From: Pithys albifrons albifrons
Taxonomy: Eukaryota; Chordata; Aves; Passeriformes; Thamnophilidae
DNA length: 64,000 nt
NCBI RefSeq assembly: GCF_047495875.1
Contig: NC_092464.1
Coordinates: 3,754,737-3,818,736 of the forward strand
Reading direction: 5' to 3'
Shown here: in pieces, positions 59,290-64,000 of the stretch
Position numbering within the stretch: the first letter of the stretch is position 1
Layout of the letters: each line of letters begins with the position of its first letter
Made by a program: the position numbers and the translations under genes
Notes under the pieces: model-generated
Told to the model about the DNA's origin: nothing
The model's database searches: none
The model's input: the letters and a program-made list of their open reading frames with translations, nothing else

Positions 59290-60559
59290 TTCATAGAATC
59301 ACAGAATCATAGAATCAATTGGGTTGGAAAAGACCTCCAAGATCATCAAGTCCAACCTTTGGTCCAACTCCAGTCCCTTTACCAGATCATGGCACTCAGT
59401 GCCACGGCCAAGCTCAGCTGAAAAACCTCCAAGGATGGGGAATCCACCCCCTCTCTGGGCAGCCCATTCCAATCCCTGAGCACTCTCTCTGCAAAGAAGT
59501 TTTTTCTGATCTCCAACTTCAATTTCCCCTGGCAGAGCTTGAACCCATCATGCCCCCTTGTCCTATTGCTGAGTGCCTGGGAGAAGAGACCAACCCCCAC
59601 CTGGCCAGAACTTCCCTTCAGGCAGTTCCAGACAGTGCTGAGGTCACCTCTGAGCCTCCTCTTCTCCAGGCTGAACACCCCCAGCTCCCTCAGCCTCTCC
59701 CCACAGCACTTGTGCTCCAGTCCCTTCTCCAGCCTTGTTGCTCTTCTCTGGACTTGCTCCAGCCCCTCAATATCCTTTCTGAACTGAGGGGCCCAGAACT
59801 GAACACAACACTCAAGGTGTGGCCTCCCCAAGGCAGAGTCCAGGGGAAGGGTCACTGCCCTGGGCCTGCTGGCCATGCTAGTTTGGATCCAGGCCAGGAT
59901 CCCCTTGGCCTTCTTGGCCACCTGGGCACACTGGTGGCTCCTGTTGAGCTTCCTGTCCCTCAGTCCCCCCAGGTCCCTCTGCCTGGCTGCTCTCCAGCCA
60001 CTCTGTGCCCAGCCGGGAGCGCTGCAGGGGGTTGGGGTGGCCAAAGTGCAGGACCTGCACTTGGCCTTGTTGAACTCCATCCCATTGGAATCAGCCCATC
60101 TCTCAAGTCTATCCAGATCCCTCTGCAGAGCCCTCCTGCCTTCCAGCAGATCGACACTCCCTCCCAACTTGGTGTCATCAGAAAATTTGCTGATGATGGA
60201 CTCAATCCCCTCATCTAAATCATCAATAAAGATGTTAAACAGGACTGGACCCAACACAGACCCCTGGGGACACCACTGGTGACCGGCTGCCAGCTGGATG
60301 CAGCTCCATTCACCAGCACTGTCTGGGCCCTCCAGCCAGCTCCTAATCCAGCAGAGGGGACACTTGTCCAGGCCATGGGCTACCAGCTTTTTCAGGAGTA
60401 TATTATGGGAGACAGTGTCAAAGGCCTTGCTGAAGTCCAGATAGACACATCCACAGCCTTCTCCTCATCCACCAGGTGGGTCACTTGATCATAAAAAGAG
60501 ATCAGGTTGGTCAGACAGGACCTGCTCCTCCTAAACCCCTGCTGGCTGGGTCTAATCCC
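59290..60559 (-). mobile_element. CR1: CR1 LINE, longest copy (about 1.27 kb), retains part of the reverse-transcriptase domain
   Basis: The tail 'atagaatcacagaatcatag' is at the left and the element reads on the minus strand. The RT region is partly kept: GFRRSRSCLTNL near the truncated 5' end, [13 protein letters not shown] (RT block with its first catalytic Asp), [17 protein letters not shown], and [14 protein letters not shown], in which the usual FADD box reads FSDD with both aspartates intact. The frame from 60257 to 59379 is open for 292 codons, ending at ALSAMIW. Upstream of it the frame changes at least twice: near the VDV/YLDF junction (about 60450) and just before QGSVLG (about 60270), both consistent with single-base losses. 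There is no 5' part with endonuclease or ORF1, so it is a dead 5'-truncated copy. Confidence 0.97.
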
Positions 60560-60585
60560 AAAAAAAAAAAAAAAACAAACAAAAA
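60560..60585. repeat. A-rich run at the 5' truncation point of a CR1
   Basis: About 16 A residues followed by 'caaacaaaaacccc' start exactly where CR1 homology stops ('ggctgggtctaatccc'). It may be part of the insertion junction or a pre-existing A-rich target. Confidence 0.8.
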
Positions 60586-62128
60586 CCCCAAACTTCCAGC
60601 CAGTGGAAAGGCTCCATTTTCCCCTCCTGTGTTCCAAGCTGTTCCATGGTTCTTACATTTGTTACCTGCATCTTGGGAACAAGTTATGGAGGAGTTTTTA
60701 GGAACAGGTTATATCCTGCCAGAGTTGCAGGAAAAAGAGAGCCTGGATGGTTATTTTTGTAGCAATGTTCTCTTTGTGAGTGTTCCTCAGGATGCAGACA
60801 GCAGATCCATCCCATAATTGTTTCTGTGTCCTGCTACGTGCAAGATGCTTTCAAAAGTCCTTTATTGGTCTAAATGAGGACAAAAATCCTGGCTCATAGT
60901 TCACCAAAACCTCTGTGTTGATGAGTCAGTGTGTTTCTGCCTTCCACCTCCAAGCAATTATTTTGATCTAAGGAACAGCACTGATGAATCAGATGGTTTC
61001 TTTTAGTTAGAGAGAAATAACTTGAGAAGTTTTAAGGAAACAAATGACTTCGGCCCCAATTTCTTATTAAATAGAAGGAAAAGGTTCTGGAAAACAGTGC
61101 ATGGCATGAGGTGCTCAGGTCAAAATGAAATGTTTTTATTTCCCTTTCCAAACCTGTTCCCCCTTTGGCACTCAGAGGTTAAACAAAAATGAATGTAAAT
61201 GAAAATTGAGGTAGAACTGCTGACCTGGGTATTTAATACCACAGTGAAAGGAAATACCTAATCTGAATATTAAATAGCAATCAATGAAATGAAACTATTT
61301 CCTGGAGGGATTTGTGTAGATCTCAACTATGGATTAAAGTCATAGAATCAGTGCAGTGCATGGGAACAGACCATGCTCACCTGAGCCACAGGTGTTAATT
61401 CACAGCTTGTGTTGGAATTTCAGTGTAGACACTTTGGGGCTCATTCATGGTGGATATTACATTTTTTTCACCCATTTTATTTTCAGACCCACCTTTTTTT
61501 TGTGCTTCTCTGGGTGGGAGAACTCTGAGTTTTTCTGTGCAAATGTCTCTAAGCTCAAAACCTGTATTGAATAAAAGCCCCAGCTTTCCATGACCCAATT
61601 CACTCAGTCTATTCTAGACACTTATTTTAGGTCCTGTAATGCACTGTACTCCTCTCAATATCCTGATTAGATTTCCTCTACCTAAAGGCAGCCTAGGAGT
61701 CAATCCATGTTTATATTTAGGCAGATCAATCCCATATTGCTGTTGCTTTTTTGTTGTTGTTCTCTTTTATTCGGTATCACTCGTTACATAATTTGTTTTA
61801 ATAAGTTATGAGGTGGAAACAAACCTTTGGCTTGTGGGTTTGCACAGCCCTTGAGCACCAAAACACAAACTCTGAGCCCAGAGTCCATAGTTTGGAGGCA
61901 GTTGTGCCTCTTTGGGTGAGTTAATTGAGGGTAAAGTCTCATCCTGCTTTATTTCAGTAACACCTCCAACTAAAGGTCACACAGAGTTCCCTCCTGAGCT
62001 CTGTGTTGCTGAGTGTCTTCTTATGCCTTACACTGAGAGGTGGATAAATCCTTCAACACATGGAACTTTCTGCTGGAGATTGTCCTCTTGGCACTCAGGT
62101 GGGAGTGGAGAGTCCCCCAGAGCACATT
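60586..62128. other. AT-rich non-coding interval, no supported gene
   Basis: Short frames only, no repeat family recognised. Confidence 0.5.
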
Positions 62129-62646
62129 TCATAGAATCATAGAATCATAGAATGGATTGGGTTGGAAAAGACCTCCCAGATCATCAAGTCCAACCCTTGG
62201 TCCAACTCCAGTCCCTTTACCAGATCATGGCACTCAGTGCCACGGCCAAGCTCAGTTGAAAAACCTCCAGGGATGGGGAATCCACCCCCTCTCTGGGCAG
62301 CCCATTCCAATGCCTGAGCACTCTCTCTGCAAAGATTTTTTTTCTGATCTCCAACTTCAATTTCCCCTGGCAGAGCTTGAGCCCATCGTGCCCCCTTGTC
62401 CTATTGCTGAGTGCCTGGGAGAAGAGACCAACCCCCACCTGGCCAGAACTTCCCTTCAGGCAGTTCCAGACAGTGCTGAGGTCACCTCTGAGCCTCCTCT
62501 TCTCCAGGCTGAACACCCCCAGCTCCCTCAGCCTCTCCCCACAGCACTTGTGCTCCAGTCCCTTCTCCAGCCTCGTTGCTCTTCTCTGGCCCCGCTCCAG
62601 CCCCTCAATCTCTTTCCTCAGCTGAGGGGCCCAGAACTGAACACAG
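62129..62646 (-). mobile_element. CR1: CR1 LINE, young-type subfamily, about 520 bp
   Basis: Has the best-preserved octamer tail in the window ('catagaatcatagaatcata'), followed by 'ttgggttggaaaagacctcc' and the 3' UTR. The minus frame 62217-62651 is open from C-V-Q-F-W-A-P to ALSAMIW. It is 5'-truncated at 'cagaactgaacaca'. The regular tail and intact frame suggest a relatively recent insertion. Confidence 0.97.
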
Positions 62647-64000
62647 TGCAAACTGGGCTTTCACTGTAAGAAAAGCAGAACACAAAATGAACAGAGAAGG
62701 CTGAACCTGTTTTTCTGCAATTCCTTCCTTCCCAAGAACAGCTGCAGAGAGGAAATCGCTGCCTCATTTTCCACACAGAGGAGAGTCTGAACATTCTCCC
62801 TCACGGGTGCAGAGGGCTCCTGGCAAGGCAACAAATAAAAATAACAAGAGGAAAAAGAGAAAAGTCCTGAAGGCTCCAGGTCTTTTTATCATCAGAGGAC
62901 AGCCCGGGGTGAGTGTCACAGCACCCAGTGCTCCACCAGTGACATCTGCTGGTTGACACCACCCCCGGCATCCTGCCCTGGGGTGGTGGGACCGGGCATG
63001 GTCCAGGACCAGGGTGGCACAGGGGAACTGCCACCACTGAGAAGAGGAGCCATGGGAAGGAGTTGCTCGGCTGTGAAACCCTCAAAGTCCTTTTGACCAG
63101 CACCATCCCCGGCTCGTGGCCAAATTATGAGTCACTTTGCTGCTGATTAATCCTCAAAAGGGCACAATGCACATGCCTGTGGGCACAGCTGCCTTAGTGA
63201 ATGTCAGATACATCTGATTTAGTCCTGTAGTGCCTCTTGAGCAAGTGAAGTTTTGGGACCAGCCAAATCTTTAGCTCCACTGCCTTGTTTTGTCTATTCT
63301 CTGAGGTAAAATTATTGTGCATGTTGGTATTTTTATGGCTCTTGCAAAAGGGAAAACTTTTGATTATTGGTTTGAGCCTTTGATTCTTGGTTTGAGCCAA
63401 TGATAACCACGTGACCACTGAATGAAATCCAGCTATTTGCAACCAGCTGCCACACACTTTCCAAAAAGATTCCCATTGCATAATTTCCAGGGAGTGAATG
63501 TTAAACCATAGCCATGGGATTGGTAAACACCTACAGAAACCAAACAATTGCCTTGAAAAAGGGAATTTGGGAGTGTTTGCACACGATGATGTTTCATGTT
63601 TGGTCTCTGGCACACACATCTGTGAGTTCAACTTGTCATCCTTGAACTTCACTCACCATTCTGCTTTGGTTGAGTCCCTCCTTGGAAAAAACCTGAAACA
63701 AATGACAAACACTGAGCTGAATTCTGAAGTTCAACCCCAGCTGTGCCCTTTAGCATTCACTGTTTGCAAACATTACCCAACATCCAGTCCCTGTTCAGGT
63801 TGAACTGCAGGTTGTTTATTTGAAGCCATTGAACCATGTGAGGGAGGCAACACTTTGTAGTCGAGCAGGAAGCCAAAAATAAAACATGCTGTGTCAAACC
63901 CTGACAAGCAGTGGCCTTTCTACCTTTTATTTTTTAACATTCCTTGTCTTGGCCAAATAGAATTAGTGGTTAAGTGATTAATACAAGACACAGTTTTACA
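62647..64000. other. Non-coding interval to the window end, no supported gene
   Basis: A GC-richer patch at about 62900-63115 (such as 'ctggggtggtgggaccgggc') is bounded by AT-rich DNA and might be a decayed repeat or a regulatory element. I do not recognise it. The rest has only short frames. Confidence 0.45.

Overview
The window looks like gene-poor nuclear DNA from a bird, most likely a songbird (passerine). The main evidence is repeat content: about two dozen pieces of CR1, the dominant avian LINE, recognisable from ATTCTATG-type 3' tails, the conserved 3' UTR block and the C-terminal reverse-transcriptase frame. Avian-type endogenous-retrovirus LTRs are also present. By my boundaries the CR1 pieces add up to roughly 9 kb, about one seventh of the window. 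There are no bacterial-style operons, no rRNA or tRNA genes that I can support, and no CRISPR.

Layout. 1-7.3 kb: unique AT-rich DNA with three short old CR1 remnants. 7.37-8.32 kb: the only CpG island. On the minus strand it holds a plausible first coding exon: a signal-peptide-like start, a tandemly triplicated ATG and a strong GTGAGT splice donor. It is flanked on the right by a 0.58 kb pyrimidine-rich tract. Any downstream exons would lie at lower coordinates or outside the window; I found none. 8.9-24.9 kb: intergenic or intronic DNA with CR1 copies at 11.0, 14.9, 15.5, 19.4 and 22.4 kb. 25.0-30.6 kb: an ERV LTR fragment, a 650 bp CR1 and older pieces. 33.9-34.9 kb: a young CR1 nested inside an older CR1 in the opposite orientation. 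38.8-39.6 kb: a 0.8 kb CR1. 42.7-43.4 kb: a solo LTR with near-matching 5 bp flanks. 43.9-44.1 kb: a 241-nt pyrimidine tract with one purine and four long C runs. 47.0-47.7 kb: CR1. 50.8 kb: a compound trinucleotide microsatellite. 55.9-56.2 kb: a short compact LTR. 58.6-62.6 kb: three CR1 copies, including the longest (about 1.27 kb), which retains reverse-transcriptase motifs but is frameshifted.

Almost every long open frame outside the exon candidate is part of a CR1 copy (sense or antisense), a simple-repeat translation, or shows no recognisable protein. I saw no evidence for a new multi-gene system. The most unusual items are the triplicated start codon in the exon candidate, the nested CR1 pair, the two polypyrimidine tracts and the compact 288 bp LTR.
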